Shown here piece by piece: positions 41,917 to 51,112 of a stretch of DNA of 64,000 nucleotides. A program made the translations under genes and the position numbers. The stretch comes from Lysobacter capsici (GTDB lineage: Bacteria; Pseudomonadota; Gammaproteobacteria; Xanthomonadales; Xanthomonadaceae): positions 1,736,001-1,800,000 of the forward strand of contig NZ_CP076103.1 in the NCBI RefSeq assembly GCF_018732085.1, written 5' to 3'. Below the pieces are notes generated by a model that worked only from the letters and a program-made list of their open reading frames with translations, was not told the DNA's origin and did no database searches. Each line of letters begins with the position of its first letter. Positions within the stretch are counted from its first letter, which is position 1.

Positions 41917-42510
41917 ATGACCATCGCCTCGGCGGCGCTGCTGCTGTTCATCATTCTCGATCCGCTCGGGAACATCCCGGTGTTCCTGAGCCTGCTGCGC
42001 GGGCTGCCGCCCAAGCGCCAGCGCATCGTGCTCGCGCGCGAGCTATTGATTGCGCTGGGCGTGCTGATGTTGTTCCTGTGGGGCGGCAAGTACGCCCTGG
42101 AGCTGATGCACCTGCGCCAGGAGTCGGTCTCGATCGCCGGCGGCATCGTGCTGTTCCTGATCGGCATCCGCATGATCTTCCCGCCGCCGGAAGGCCTGAT
42201 GGGCGAGATCCCGGACGGCGAGCCGTTCATCGTGCCGATGGCGATCCCGCTGGTCGCCGGCCCCTCGGGCATGGCCGCGGTGATGCTGATGGGCAGCAAC
42301 GACCCCGCGCGCCTGGGCGACTGGAGCCTGGCGCTGATGATCGCCTGGGGCGCGACCGCGGCGATCCTGTTCTCGGCGACCTTGTTGTACAAGCTGCTCG
42401 GCCGCCGCGCGCTGATCGCGATCGAGCGGCTGATGGGCATGCTGCTGGTGGCGATTTCGGTGCAGATGATCCTGGACGGGTTCGCGGCGTTCTTGCCGGG
42501 GCCGCCGTAA
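41917..42510 (+). CDS. MarC-family integral membrane protein
   Basis: A 197-residue UPF0056/MarC protein with six hydrophobic segments. LFIILDPLGNIPVFLSLLRG and GGIVLFLIGIRMIFP are typical. MAIPLVAGPSGMAAVM is the conserved central loop. Function is unknown despite the name. It follows the SDR after 13 bases. Confidence 0.88.
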   Translation: MTIASAALLLFIILDPLGNIPVFLSLLRGLPPKRQRIVLARELLIALGVLMLFLWGGKYALELMHLRQESVSIAGGIVLFLIGIRMIFPPPEGLMGEIPDGEPFIVPMAIPLVAGPSGMAAVMLMGSNDPARLGDWSLALMIAWGATAAILFSATLLYKLLGRRALIAIERLMGMLLVAISVQMILDGFAAFLPGPP

Positions 42511-42626
42511 GGCGGCGGCCCGGGAATCGGGAATGGGGAGTCGGGAATCGTAAGAGCAACAGCCGAAGGCCCGCCGCAAGGTGGGCCTTGTTTTATTTGC
42601 CAAGCCGAAGGCTCAGGCTTTCATAC

Positions 42627-42696
42627 GATTCCCGATTCCCGATTCCCGATTCCCGATTCCCGATTCCCGATTCCCGATTCCCGATTCCCGATTCCC
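42627..42696. repeat. ten exact tandem copies of GATTCCC
   Basis: Seventy bases made of exactly ten direct copies of the heptamer GATTCCC. About 90 bases upstream, 42520-42550 holds three to four copies of the reverse complement (GGGAATC). Together they can form a hairpin with a loop of about 75 bases. Copy number is probably variable between strains by slippage. Confidence 0.95.
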
Positions 42697-42797
42697 GGGC
42701 GGCGCCCCATACGCCCCGGCACATAACCAGGCACCCCGAGGGCGCCGCCTTATACAACTTTGCCGTGCGTGCCGGTTCAGTTGTGGCCGCCATCACC

Positions 42798-42836
42798 GTG
42801 TGACAAGGCTTGATGCCGGTCACGTCTCTGTCACAC
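42798..42836. promoter_or_regulatory. GTGTGACA/TGTCACAC inverted repeat upstream of the receptor gene
   Basis: An exact 8-base inverted repeat with a 23-base spacer that itself contains GGTCACG. TGTGA and TCACA half-sites recall CRP/Clp operators, although the spacing differs from the standard six bases. It lies about 150 bases before the receptor start. Confidence 0.35.
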
Positions 42837-42987
42837 AGCGTCCCTAGCCTGTTAAACTGCTGTTAACCCGGCGGGCCACTGGTCGCGCGGGTAGGGGCTA
42901 GCCAATCCAAATCTTCGTGCAAGGCCGCGGCGCAAAGCTGCGCCTGCCGATAATCCGCCACGCATTTCACGTCCTGAGGCCACCGTA

Positions 42988-45900
42988 ATGACCCATCCGA
43001 ACCGCGTCCGCATGTCCAAGCTCACGCTTGGTCTGCTCGCCGTACTCGCCACCGCTCCTGTCTTCGCGCAGTCCACCTCCGCCGGCATCGCCGGCCGCGT
43101 CGTCGGCGCCGATGGCCAGCCGGTCGCGAACGCCGAAGTGACGATCACCCACACCGAGTCGGGCACGGTCAGCCGCGCCAGCACCGGTGCCGACGGCCGC
43201 TACAACGCGCGCGGTCTGCGCGTCGGTGGTCCGTACACCGTCGTGATCAATAAGGAAGGCGCAGGCACCGCGAGTCAGGACGGCGTGTACCTGAACCTGG
43301 ACAAGGTCAACGAAGTCGACGTCTCGCTCAACAACCAGGTCACCACCCTGGGCGCGGTGCAGGCCGTCGCGTCGGTCGGCTCGGAAGTGTTCTCGTCCAA
43401 CAAGATGGGCGCCGGCTCGATCGTGACCCGCGAGCAGTTGGAGTCGATGCCGACGATCAACCGCAACCTGCAGGACTTCGTCCGCCTCGACCCGCGCGTG
43501 GTCCAGACCGACAAGGCCCGCAACGAGATCTCGGTCGGCGGCCAGAACCCGCGCTACAACGTGATCCGCGTCGACGGCATCAGCACCAACGACTCCTTCG
43601 GCCTGGGCGGCAACGGCCTGCCGACCCCGAAGCAGCCGTTCTCGATGGACGTGATCGACGAAGTCTCGATCGACGTCGCCAACTACGACGTCACCATCTC
43701 CGGCGGCACCGGCGGCGTGATCAACGCGGTCACCAAGTCGGGCACCAACGATTTCCACGGTTCGCTGTACGGCGTGTACCGCGACAACGACTGGTCGGGC
43801 AAGAACTCCGCCGACGTGCGTCCGCAGCTGTTCGACAACGAAAGCACCTACGGCGCCACCTTCGGCGGCCCGCTGGTCAAGGACAAGCTGTTCTTCTTCG
43901 TGAACTACGAGAAGTACACCGGCAAGGAGGTGTTCACCGGCAACTCCAGCTTCGGTCCTCCGGGCTCGGGCGCCAACAACATCGTCAACATCAGCCAGAA
44001 CGACATCAACCAGATCATCGACATCTCCAAGAACGTTTGGGGCTTTGATCCGGGCACGCTGGCGCTGCCGTCGCTCGACACCAAGAGCGAGGAATACGGC
44101 ATCAAGCTGGACTGGAACATCAACGACCAGCACCGCGCCAACTTCCGCTACGCGCAGAGCAAGCAGAGCACCGCGTTCCTGCAGGGCTTCGGCACCAGCT
44201 CGCTGGCGCTGAGCTCGTACCACTACGTCCAGGACTTCGAGTTCAAGACCTACACCGGTCAGTTGTTCAGCGACTGGACCGACAACTTCTCCACCGAAGC
44301 CAAGGTCTCGTACCGCGATTACTCGGCCGTCCGCAACCCGCAGTTCGACCTGCCGGCGATCGGCGTGCGCGTGGGCAACAACACCCTGAACTTCGGTACT
44401 GAAGAAAACACCCAGGCCAACATCCTCGAGACCAAGACCTGGAACGGCTTCTTCGCCGGCAACCTGTTCCTGGGCGATCACACCGTCAAGTTCGGCGCCG
44501 ACTACGAGTCCAACGAGGTCTACAACCTGTTCGGCCGTCGTATCAACGGCGTCTACACCTTCAACTCGATCGCCGATTACCGCGCCGGCCGTTCCAGCCG
44601 TTACCAGCTGTTCTACCCGGCCGGCGGCAACCTGGACAACATGGCGGCGGGCTTCACCCAGAAGAACGTGGGCGTGTTCCTGCAGGACACCTGGGCGGTC
44701 AATGACAAGTTGAGCCTGACCTTCGGTCTGCGCTACGACCGCGCCATCGTCGATGAAGACCCGGTTTACAACCCGACCGCGTCCAACGCGTTCGGCGTCC
44801 GCAACGACAACACGATCGACGGCACCGACCTGCTGGCGCCGCGCTTCGGCTTCAACTACACCTTCGACAGCGAGCGTCCGACCCAGTTGCGCGGCGGCGT
44901 CGGCCTGTTCCGCGGCAGCAGCCCGACGGTGTGGCTGGCCAACCCGTATTCGAACAACGGCACGTCCTACACCGACTACGTGTTCAACAGCGGCATCACC
45001 CGCTTCAGCCCGAATCCCGACAACCAGCTCGCCCAATTCACCCCGGGCACCGGCGCGACCCAGTCGATCGATTTCATCGAGAAGGACCTGCAGCTTCCGT
45101 CGGTGTGGAAGGCCAACCTGGCGTTCGATACCGAGTTGCCGTGGTACGGCATGGTTGCCGCGGTCGAGGGCGTGGTCACCCAGGTCAACGACGCGATCTA
45201 CTACCAGCAGCTCAACCTCGGCGCGGTGCAGAGGGTCGGTCAGGATGGCCGCTCCATTTACTGGGGTCCCAACGGCCAGCGTGGTTCCGCGTGGAATCAG
45301 CAGGGCACGCTGAGCGGCACCAACGACGCGCGCTTCCGTCGCGACGGCCGCTACAACGATGCCATCATCGCGCGTAGCACCAGCAAGGGCGGCAGCGAGC
45401 AGATGACCCTGTCGCTGAGCAAGCCGTTCAACAACAGCGACTGGTCCTGGAATCTGGCCTACACCTACACCCACGCCACCGAAGTCAGCCCGCTGACCAG
45501 CTCGACCTCGAGCTCGAACCTCGGCAACGTCGGCGTGTTCCAGGCCAACGAAGAAGTCAGCGCGCGCTCCAGCTACGAGATCCGCGACCGTTTCACCGCC
45601 GCGGTGAACTGGAAGCACGCCTTCTTCGGCGACAACAACACCAGCGTGTCGCTGTTCTACGAAGGCCGCTCGGGCCGTCCGTACAGCTATGCGTTCGACA
45701 ACGACGCCAATGGCGACGGCCGTCTGAACGACCTGCTGTACATCCCGAAGGGTCCGGGCGACGTCAAGTTCGGCAGCGCCGCCGAAGAAGCTGCGTTCTG
45801 GGCTTACTTCAACAGCAACGCCTACCTGCAGAGCCATGCCGGCCAGGTCGCCCAGCGCAACGCCGTGCGCGGCAAGTGGGTCAACCAGTTCGACGTGCAT

Positions 45901-46170
45901 ATCTCGCAGGAACTGCCGGGCTTCATGGAAGGCCACAAGGCCGAGCTGTCGCTGGACATCCTCAACATCGGCAACATGATCAACAAGGACTGGGGGCAGA
46001 TCGAAGAAACCCCGTTCCCGGGCATGCGCGGCGTGGTTGAGTACGGCGGTATCGATCCGGGCACCGGCAAGTACATCTATCGCTTCAACACCCCGGATGC
46101 CGAGCAGATCTACGACGAAAAGGGCATCTCGCGCTGGGCGGCTCAGCTGAGCTTCCACTACCGCTTCTGA
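42988..46170 (+). CDS. Oar-like TonB-dependent outer membrane receptor
   Basis: A 1060-residue TonB-dependent receptor of the Oar type. The signal peptide ends at APVFAQ. A carboxypeptidase-regulatory-like domain (AGIAGRVVGADGQPVANAEVTI) occupies about residues 30-110. A plug domain follows (MPTINRNLQDFVRLDPRVVQ, GGTGGVINAVTKSGTNDFHG), then a 22-strand-type barrel ending in Phe (LSFHYRF), the usual outer membrane signature. It probably imports peptides or takes part in protease-related secretion, as proposed for Oar relatives. GAGG lies upstream of the ATG. It is monocistronic with its own terminator. Confidence 0.92.
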   Translation: MTHPNRVRMSKLTLGLLAVLATAPVFAQSTSAGIAGRVVGADGQPVANAEVTITHTESGTVSRASTGADGRYNARGLRVGGPYTVVINKEGAGTASQDGVYLNLDKVNEVDVSLNNQVTTLGAVQAVASVGSEVFSSNKMGAGSIVTREQLESMPTINRNLQDFVRLDPRVVQTDKARNEISVGGQNPRYNVIRVDGISTNDSFGLGGNGLPTPKQPFSMDVIDEVSIDVANYDVTISGGTGGVINAVTKSGTNDFHGSLYGVYRDNDWSGKNSADVRPQLFDNESTYGATFGGPLVKDKLFFFVNYEKYTGKEVFTGNSSFGPPGSGANNIVNISQNDINQIIDISKNVWGFDPGTLALPSLDTKSEEYGIKLDWNINDQHRANFRYAQSKQSTAFLQGFGTSSLALSSYHYVQDFEFKTYTGQLFSDWTDNFSTEAKVSYRDYSAVRNPQFDLPAIGVRVGNNTLNFGTEENTQANILETKTWNGFFAGNLFLGDHTVKFGADYESNEVYNLFGRRINGVYTFNSIADYRAGRSSRYQLFYPAGGNLDNMAAGFTQKNVGVFLQDTWAVNDKLSLTFGLRYDRAIVDEDPVYNPTASNAFGVRNDNTIDGTDLLAPRFGFNYTFDSERPTQLRGGVGLFRGSSPTVWLANPYSNNGTSYTDYVFNSGITRFSPNPDNQLAQFTPGTGATQSIDFIEKDLQLPSVWKANLAFDTELPWYGMVAAVEGVVTQVNDAIYYQQLNLGAVQRVGQDGRSIYWGPNGQRGSAWNQQGTLSGTNDARFRRDGRYNDAIIARSTSKGGSEQMTLSLSKPFNNSDWSWNLAYTYTHATEVSPLTSSTSSSNLGNVGVFQANEEVSARSSYEIRDRFTAAVNWKHAFFGDNNTSVSLFYEGRSGRPYSYAFDNDANGDGRLNDLLYIPKGPGDVKFGSAAEEAAFWAYFNSNAYLQSHAGQVAQRNAVRGKWVNQFDVHISQELPGFMEGHKAELSLDILNIGNMINKDWGQIEETPFPGMRGVVEYGGIDPGTGKYIYRFNTPDAEQIYDEKGISRWAAQLSFHYRF

Positions 46171-46194
46171 TTTTGCGCTATCGTTGAAAACGAG

Positions 46195-46230
46195 AAACGG
46201 CCGGGGGCAACCCCGGCCGTTTTTCTTTTT
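46195..46230 (+). terminator. terminator after the Oar-like receptor gene
   Basis: AAACGGCCGGGG and CCCCGGCCGTTT pair around GCAA and are followed by TTCTTTTT, a strong intrinsic terminator 24 bases after the stop codon. Confidence 0.92.
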
Positions 46231-46348
46231 ACGGGGCCATGGGTTTCGCGGCCGGACAGGGTGGGGCGGCACGGCCGCGGACCGGTCCGGCGGGCGCCAG
46301 GGCCGCCGCAGTCGCATAGCAAACTGCTAGAGTCCTTCCCACTAATCG

Positions 46349-47755
46349 ATGAAGAAAACAGAGAAAAACGCAATGACCGCACCTTCCATTCCGGCCGTCC
46401 TGCCGACGGTCAACGCCCGCATCTACCCCAAGGGCGGGCTCGACGTTCTGTCCCGCGACGAGGTCGCGCGCCTGCGCGACGCGTCCACCGGCATGCACGA
46501 CCTGCTGCGTCGCTGCGCCCTGGCGGTGCTGACCAGCGGCAGCGCCTCCGACGACCCGCGCGCGGCGCGTGAGCTGTATCCCGATTTCGATATCGAAGTG
46601 CATCAGCAAGACCGCGGCATGCGCATCGACCTGGTCAAGGCGCCGGCGATGGCCTTCGTCGACGGCGACATCATCCGCGGCGTCGCCGAACTGCTGTTCG
46701 CGGTGGTCCGCGACCTGGCCTATACCGCGATCGAACTGGGCAAGGGCGGCGGCCGCGATCTCGACAGCAGCGACGGCCTGACCGACTCGGTGTTCGGACT
46801 GCTGCGCAACGCGCGCATCCTGCATCCGGCCGACCCGAACCTGGTGGTGTGCTGGGGCGGCCACTCGATCTCGCGCGACGAATACATCTACACCAAGCAG
46901 GTCGGCTACGAGCTGGGCCTGCGCGGGCTGGACATCTGCACCGGCTGCGGCCCGGGCGCGATGAAGGGCCCGATGAAGGGCGCGACCATCGCCCACGCCA
47001 AGCAGCGCAAGCGCAACATGCGCTACATCGGCATCACCGAGCCGGGCATCATCGCCGCCGAATCGCCGAACCCGATCGTCAACCACCTGGTGATCATGCC
47101 GGACATCGAGAAGCGCCTGGAGGCCTTCGTCCGCATGGGCCACGGCATCATCGTGTTCCCCGGCGGCGTCGGCACCGCCGAGGAGATCTTGTACCTGCTC
47201 GGCATCCTGCTGCGCGAAGAGAACGCCGGCCTGCCGTTCCCGCTGATCCTGACCGGCCCGACCGCGTCGGCGCCGTATTTCGAGCAGATCGACAAGTTCA
47301 TCCGCCTGACCCTGGGCGACGCGGCGACCTCGCGCTACGAGATCATCGTCGGCGACCCCGAGCAGGTCGCCAAGCGCATGAGCCACGGCATCCGCAAGGT
47401 GCGCGAGTACCGCATCGAGCAGAAGGATTCGTTCTTCTTCAACTGGTCGATCGACATCCCGCTGACCTTCCAGCGCCCGTTCGTCCCGACCCACGAGGCG
47501 ATGGCCGCGCTGGACCTGCACCACGGCCGCAAGCCGCACGAACTGGCCGCCGACCTGCGCCGCGCGTTCTCGGGCATCGTCGCCGGCAACGTCAAGGAAG
47601 ACGGCATGCGTCGGATCGAGGAATTCGGCCCGTTCGAGATCCACGGCGACCCGGACATGATGCAGTCGCTGGACGAACTGCTGCGCGCCTTCGTCGAGCA
47701 GCGCCGGATGAAGATCGCCGGCGAATACCGCCCGTGCTACCGCGTGGTGACCTGA
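46349..47755 (+). CDS. ppnN: pyrimidine/purine-5'-nucleotide nucleosidase
   Basis: A 468-residue LOG-family nucleosidase of the PpnN/YgdH type, which splits nucleoside monophosphates into base and ribose 5-phosphate and is regulated by alarmones in E. coli. The LOG signature is VFPGGVGTAEEIL; the Rossmann part includes VVCWGGHSISRDEYIYTK and TGCGPGAMKGPMKGA. N- and C-terminal PpnN-specific domains are present, giving full length. An internal ATG at 46373 (MTAPSIPAV) is an alternative start. Confidence 0.93.
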   Translation: MKKTEKNAMTAPSIPAVLPTVNARIYPKGGLDVLSRDEVARLRDASTGMHDLLRRCALAVLTSGSASDDPRAARELYPDFDIEVHQQDRGMRIDLVKAPAMAFVDGDIIRGVAELLFAVVRDLAYTAIELGKGGGRDLDSSDGLTDSVFGLLRNARILHPADPNLVVCWGGHSISRDEYIYTKQVGYELGLRGLDICTGCGPGAMKGPMKGATIAHAKQRKRNMRYIGITEPGIIAAESPNPIVNHLVIMPDIEKRLEAFVRMGHGIIVFPGGVGTAEEILYLLGILLREENAGLPFPLILTGPTASAPYFEQIDKFIRLTLGDAATSRYEIIVGDPEQVAKRMSHGIRKVREYRIEQKDSFFFNWSIDIPLTFQRPFVPTHEAMAALDLHHGRKPHELAADLRRAFSGIVAGNVKEDGMRRIEEFGPFEIHGDPDMMQSLDELLRAFVEQRRMKIAGEYRPCYRVVT

Positions 47756-47804
47756 GCCGCGGCCGCTGAAAAGCCGGGGTTTTTCACTTTTTTGCACAAG
47801 AGTG

Positions 47805-47833
47805 TTGACGTCGGCCGACTCAGTAAGCATCAT
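47805..47833 (+). promoter_or_regulatory. sigma-70-like promoter of tRNA-Asn
   Basis: TTGACG at 47805-47810 and CATCAT at 47828-47833 are separated by 17 bases and lie 10 bases before the tRNA. The arrangement fits a housekeeping promoter. Confidence 0.6.
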
Positions 47834-47843
47834 ATGCAGCCCC

Positions 47844-47920
47844 GCCCGAATAGCTCAGCCGGTTAGAGCACTTGACTGTTAATCAGGGGGTCGTTGGTTC
47901 GAGTCCAACTTCGGGCGCCA
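47844..47920 (+). tRNA. tRNA-Asn (GTT)
   Basis: Acceptor arms GCCCGAA and TTCGGGC pair, followed by discriminator G and an encoded CCA. The anticodon arm is CTTGA-CTGTTAA-TCAGG, with anticodon GTT. The T arm reads TTGGTTCGAGTCCAA. An intrinsic terminator follows at about 47930. Confidence 0.97.
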
Positions 47921-47930
47921 AATACGAGAA

Positions 47931-47959
47931 AGGCCGCGAGCAATCGCGGCCTTTTTTAT
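47931..47959 (+). terminator. terminator of tRNA-Asn
   Basis: GGCCGCGA and TCGCGGCC pair around GCAA and are followed by TTTTTTATT. It lies about 10 bases after the tRNA 3' end. Confidence 0.9.
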
Positions 47960-48119
47960 TGGCCGCGACGCTTGTCGATTGCTTGCGTCCTTGCCGCGGC
48001 GCTCGCGGCGGCGACCGCTTCGAGCCGCTGGCGCGCAGTGCGCTGGACACGCCAAATCCGACTCCCGCCGATCGTTCGCGAGCGATTTCCGCCCGGCCCG
48101 AGCCTGCGGCCCGGCGGCA

Positions 48120-48653
48120 TCATTCGAGCTGGCAATCCTGCGCCGCGCGCAGGCTCGCGGAGCGCTCACTGATCCGGCCGTCGTCGGTCAACGCCAGGGC
48201 GACCGCCTCCTGCGGGCAGCGCAGGTCGCACAAGGTGAAGCCGACCGCCGAGTCCGGCCGGCCGTCATGAGGCCGGAACCGGATCCGGGTCTGGCGGCGG
48301 GCGCTGCACAGGCGCAGGCCGTCGTGCAGGGGCGGGGACTTGTACAGCAGTTCGTCGCCCTCGTCGAAGCGGGCGTTGCCGTTGCGATCGGCGAAGCCCA
48401 GCCAGCCATGGCTCCAGTCGTTGCCGTCTTCGCAATATAAGCCATCGCCGGAAGGGCACAGCCAGACCGTGCTCGCGTGCTCGGCGGCATAGCGGCTGGC
48501 CTGCTCGACGCTGCTGACCAGGCCGCTGCGCACCGCGGCGACGCGGGAGGTGCCCGCCAGCGCGCCGAAAACGGAGCTGGCGACCAGCGTCAACAAGCCG
48601 GTGCAGACTATTGCGAAGACGAACTCGAGCAGGGCGAAGCCTTTGATTCGCAT
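48120..48653 (-). CDS. reverse-strand GspH/FimT-like pseudopilin, cluster 2
   Basis: A 177-residue pseudopilin. The ATG at 48653 has AAGG seven bases upstream and is preferred over 48659. The leader is MRIKG, then FALLEFVFAIVCTGLLTLVA with Glu at +5. The domain has the cysteines in WLCPSGDGLYC and a SHGWLGFADRNGNARFD loop, matching the reverse pseudopilin of cluster 1 (2575-3102). It is divergent from fimT at 48881, the same arrangement as in cluster 1. It is probably a minor pilin of the tip complex. Confidence 0.82.
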   Translation of the reverse strand: MRIKGFALLEFVFAIVCTGLLTLVASSVFGALAGTSRVAAVRSGLVSSVEQASRYAAEHASTVWLCPSGDGLYCEDGNDWSHGWLGFADRNGNARFDEGDELLYKSPPLHDGLRLCSARRQTRIRFRPHDGRPDSAVGFTLCDLRCPQEAVALALTDDGRISERSASLRAAQDCQLE

Positions 48654-48880
48654 GGCCATTCCTTGGCAATTGCGGGGTTTTCAGGATCGCCGGCGCAGAC
48701 TGTGATCGAAAGCAGGCGCCGCCGCAGTCTTGGGTAGGGGCTCAGGCGTGACGGGTGTCGGACTATTCCTAGGCACAAAACCTTTGACCAACTCCGCCCG
48801 ACCGCTCGTCGGTGTGGCACCTTTTCTAGGTAATTCCGACTGTTAGCATCCAGACCGTCCTCTGGGGAAGAGAAGCGCTC

Positions 48881-49399
48881 ATGGCTCTGCGTCGGTCCGC
48901 CGGCTTCACACTGATCGAACTGCTGGTGACGATCGCGATTGCCGCGATCCTGCTCGCCCTGGCACTTCCTACCTTCACCGAGTCCATCCGCGCCAACCGC
49001 GTTTCCACGGCGACCAACCAGATGCTGGCGACGCTAAACTTCGCCCGCTCCGAAGCGGTGCGCAGCAAGAGCAGCGCGCGGATCTGCCCGAACAACAACG
49101 GAACCGGCTGCGGCAGCAACTGGAACGCCGGGCTGTTGATCTGGACCGACGAGAACGGCGACGGCGCGTTGACCGCGAACGAGATCAAGCGGGTGATCGA
49201 CCCGCAGGACAGCATCGATTTCACCGCGCCGACCGGCGTGACCCAGATCAGTTTCGACGAGCGCGGCCGCACCCTGGACCGGGCCACGTATTCCTTCGCG
49301 CTGCAGGCGCATGAGTGCAAGCCCGGCGTGTTCAACCGGCGCTCGTTCGCGATCAACCGGATCGGCCGGGTCGCGGTGACCAAGGAGACTTGCCAGTGA
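48881..49399 (+). CDS. fimT: FimT/GspH-family minor pilin, cluster 2
   Basis: A 172-residue prepilin with leader MALRRSAG and helix FTLIELLVTIAIAAILLALA (Glu at +5). GspH features are NQMLATLNFARSEAVRSKS, the cysteine pair ICPNNNGTGC and the loop GLLIWTDENGDGALT. It opens the run fimT-pilV-pilW-pilX-pilY1-pilE that ends just before uvrB, the usual place for this cluster in the family. The stop is overlapped by the pilV GTG. Confidence 0.93.
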   Translation: MALRRSAGFTLIELLVTIAIAAILLALALPTFTESIRANRVSTATNQMLATLNFARSEAVRSKSSARICPNNNGTGCGSNWNAGLLIWTDENGDGALTANEIKRVIDPQDSIDFTAPTGVTQISFDERGRTLDRATYSFALQAHECKPGVFNRRSFAINRIGRVAVTKETCQ

Positions 49400-49881
49400 A
49401 TGCCTGGGCCGTGCGGCGGCGCGCGCCGCGAACCTCCGGCCGGATGCGCGGCTTGAGCCTGATCGAAGTGCTGGTGGCCGTGCTCGTGCTCGGCCTGGGC
49501 CTGCTCGGCCTGGCCATGTTGCAGGCGACCAATCTGCGCCTGGCGCAGAGTTCGAACCAGCGCACGATCGCGACCAATCTGTCGAGCGACCTGCTCGACG
49601 ACATTCGTTCCAACCGCTTGCTCGCGGCGCAGTACACCGGCACCTACAACGCTTCGTCGGTCGCGGCGAATACCTCGTGCGCGATGTTGAACACGGTCAC
49701 CCCGGATCAGCGCAAGACGGCGTTCACCTGCCGCATGCGCGAGGCATTGGGTGAAACCGGGGTGGCGACGGTGCTGGTGCGCGCCGACAAGACGGTCAAC
49801 ATCAGAATCCGATGGGGCGATGCCCAACGCTGGGATCCGACCAAGCCAGTCACCGAGTTCCAAATGGACAGCGCGCTATGA
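49396..49881 (+). CDS. pilV: type IV pilus minor pilin PilV, cluster 2
   Basis: A 161-residue PilV starting at a GTG that overlaps the fimT stop (GTGA). The leader region is basic (RRRAPRTSGRMRG), then LSLIEVLVAVLVLGLGLLGL with Glu at +5 and AMLQATNLRLAQSSNQ. An ATG at 49444 would give a short leader and is an alternative. The stop overlaps pilW by ATGA. Confidence 0.92.
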   Translation: MNAWAVRRRAPRTSGRMRGLSLIEVLVAVLVLGLGLLGLAMLQATNLRLAQSSNQRTIATNLSSDLLDDIRSNRLLAAQYTGTYNASSVAANTSCAMLNTVTPDQRKTAFTCRMREALGETGVATVLVRADKTVNIRIRWGDAQRWDPTKPVTEFQMDSAL

Positions 49882-51104
49882 ACCGTCGTCTGCAAGCAGG
49901 CTTGTCCTTGATCGAGCTCATGGTGGCGTTGCTGCTGAGCACCGTGCTGGTGCTGGGGTTGATCGAAATCTTCTCGGCCTCGCGCGCCTCGTACCTGATG
50001 GCGCAGGGCCTGTCGCGCGCGCAGGAAAGTTCGCGTTTCGCGATCGATTCGCTGCAGCGCGACGTGCGCATGAGCGGCCACTTCGGTTGCGTGTCCGATC
50101 AGGCGCACTTCTACGCCGGCAACGGCGCATTCGGCGAACTGTTCCTGTCCAACCGCGCCGACTTCACCACCATCCCGGCCGCGCGCGAGGCCCTGCGTTT
50201 CGATTATTCGATCCGCGGCTACGAAGCGCGCGCCACCGCGCCCAACGACAGCGTGACCATCAGCGCCACGCCGACCACGGGTGCCGCGGCCGACTGGGTG
50301 CCTGCGTTGCCTGATGCGTTCCTGACCGGGACCCAGCGTCTGCAACCCGCGCCGATTCGCGGCAGCGACATCCTGATGCTGCGGTTCCTGTCGCCGGAAA
50401 GCGCCGAGGTCACCGGCTTTGCGACCGGCAATCCCGCCACCATCTCGGTCAACGCCGCGCAGTGGCCGGTGTTGACCGCCGCCATGCCCACGCCGGGCAT
50501 ATTCGGCATCGCCGACTGCCGTTCGGTGGTGATGTTCCAGGCCAGCGCGGTCACGGTCGGGTCGGGCACGGTGCAGATCACCGCGCGCAACACCGGCGTC
50601 AATCAGATCGCGTTCGACGGTTCCGATACCTTCGCTTCGGGCCAGGCGCGCCTGTACCGCGCCGAAAGCTTCGTCTACTACATCGCGCTCAACCCGGCGG
50701 GCGAACCCTCGCTGTACCGCGCGCGATTCAACGTGCCGCCCGGTTCGGCCGGCGTCGTGCTCGACACCGGTCTGGCCGAGGAAGTGGTCGAAGGCGTGGA
50801 GAACATGCAGTTGTTGTTCGCCCAGGACATCGTCACCAACCCGGCGCAGCCGCCCACCGGCGTGATCAACGGCATCCGCACCGCGGCCGGTTTGTTGCCC
50901 GACAGCAACAGCCAAGCCGGCTGGCAGCGCGTCGGCGGCGTCCAGGTGGGTTTGCTGGTGCGCGGCAACGACCGCGCGGCGGCGGACCAGAAGACCGCGC
51001 CGACCCGCTCGCTGGGAACCCAGCTGCAACTGCCCGCGGACGGACGCTATCGCAGCGTCTACGAAACCAATATCGCCCTGCGTAACCGGCTGTACGGAAA
51101 TTGA
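49878..51104 (+). CDS. pilW: type IV pilus minor pilin PilW, cluster 2
   Basis: A 408-residue PilW. The leader MNRRLQAG precedes LSLIELMVALLLSTVLVLGL with Glu at +5. QGLSRAQESSRFAIDSLQRD and VRMSGHFGC match the family. The C-terminal part contains AEEVVEGVENMQLLFAQD. It is longer than the cluster 1 copy by about 70 residues, mainly in the central beta region. Both ends are tightly linked to neighbours. Confidence 0.93.
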   Translation: MNRRLQAGLSLIELMVALLLSTVLVLGLIEIFSASRASYLMAQGLSRAQESSRFAIDSLQRDVRMSGHFGCVSDQAHFYAGNGAFGELFLSNRADFTTIPAAREALRFDYSIRGYEARATAPNDSVTISATPTTGAAADWVPALPDAFLTGTQRLQPAPIRGSDILMLRFLSPESAEVTGFATGNPATISVNAAQWPVLTAAMPTPGIFGIADCRSVVMFQASAVTVGSGTVQITARNTGVNQIAFDGSDTFASGQARLYRAESFVYYIALNPAGEPSLYRARFNVPPGSAGVVLDTGLAEEVVEGVENMQLLFAQDIVTNPAQPPTGVINGIRTAAGLLPDSNSQAGWQRVGGVQVGLLVRGNDRAAADQKTAPTRSLGTQLQLPADGRYRSVYETNIALRNRLYGN

Positions 51105-51112
51105 GGCCCGCC

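Larger units (their letters stand above)
42511..42987. other. 477-base promoter region of the Oar-like receptor with heptamer repeats
   Basis: No gene is supported. It contains inverted copies of the heptamer repeat, then a block of exact tandem repeats (42627-42696), and at 42798-42836 the pair GTGTGACA/TGTCACAC separated by 23 bases. The last 150 bases before the receptor contain TTAAACTGCTGTTAACC near 42850, a possible promoter element. Confidence 0.5.
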
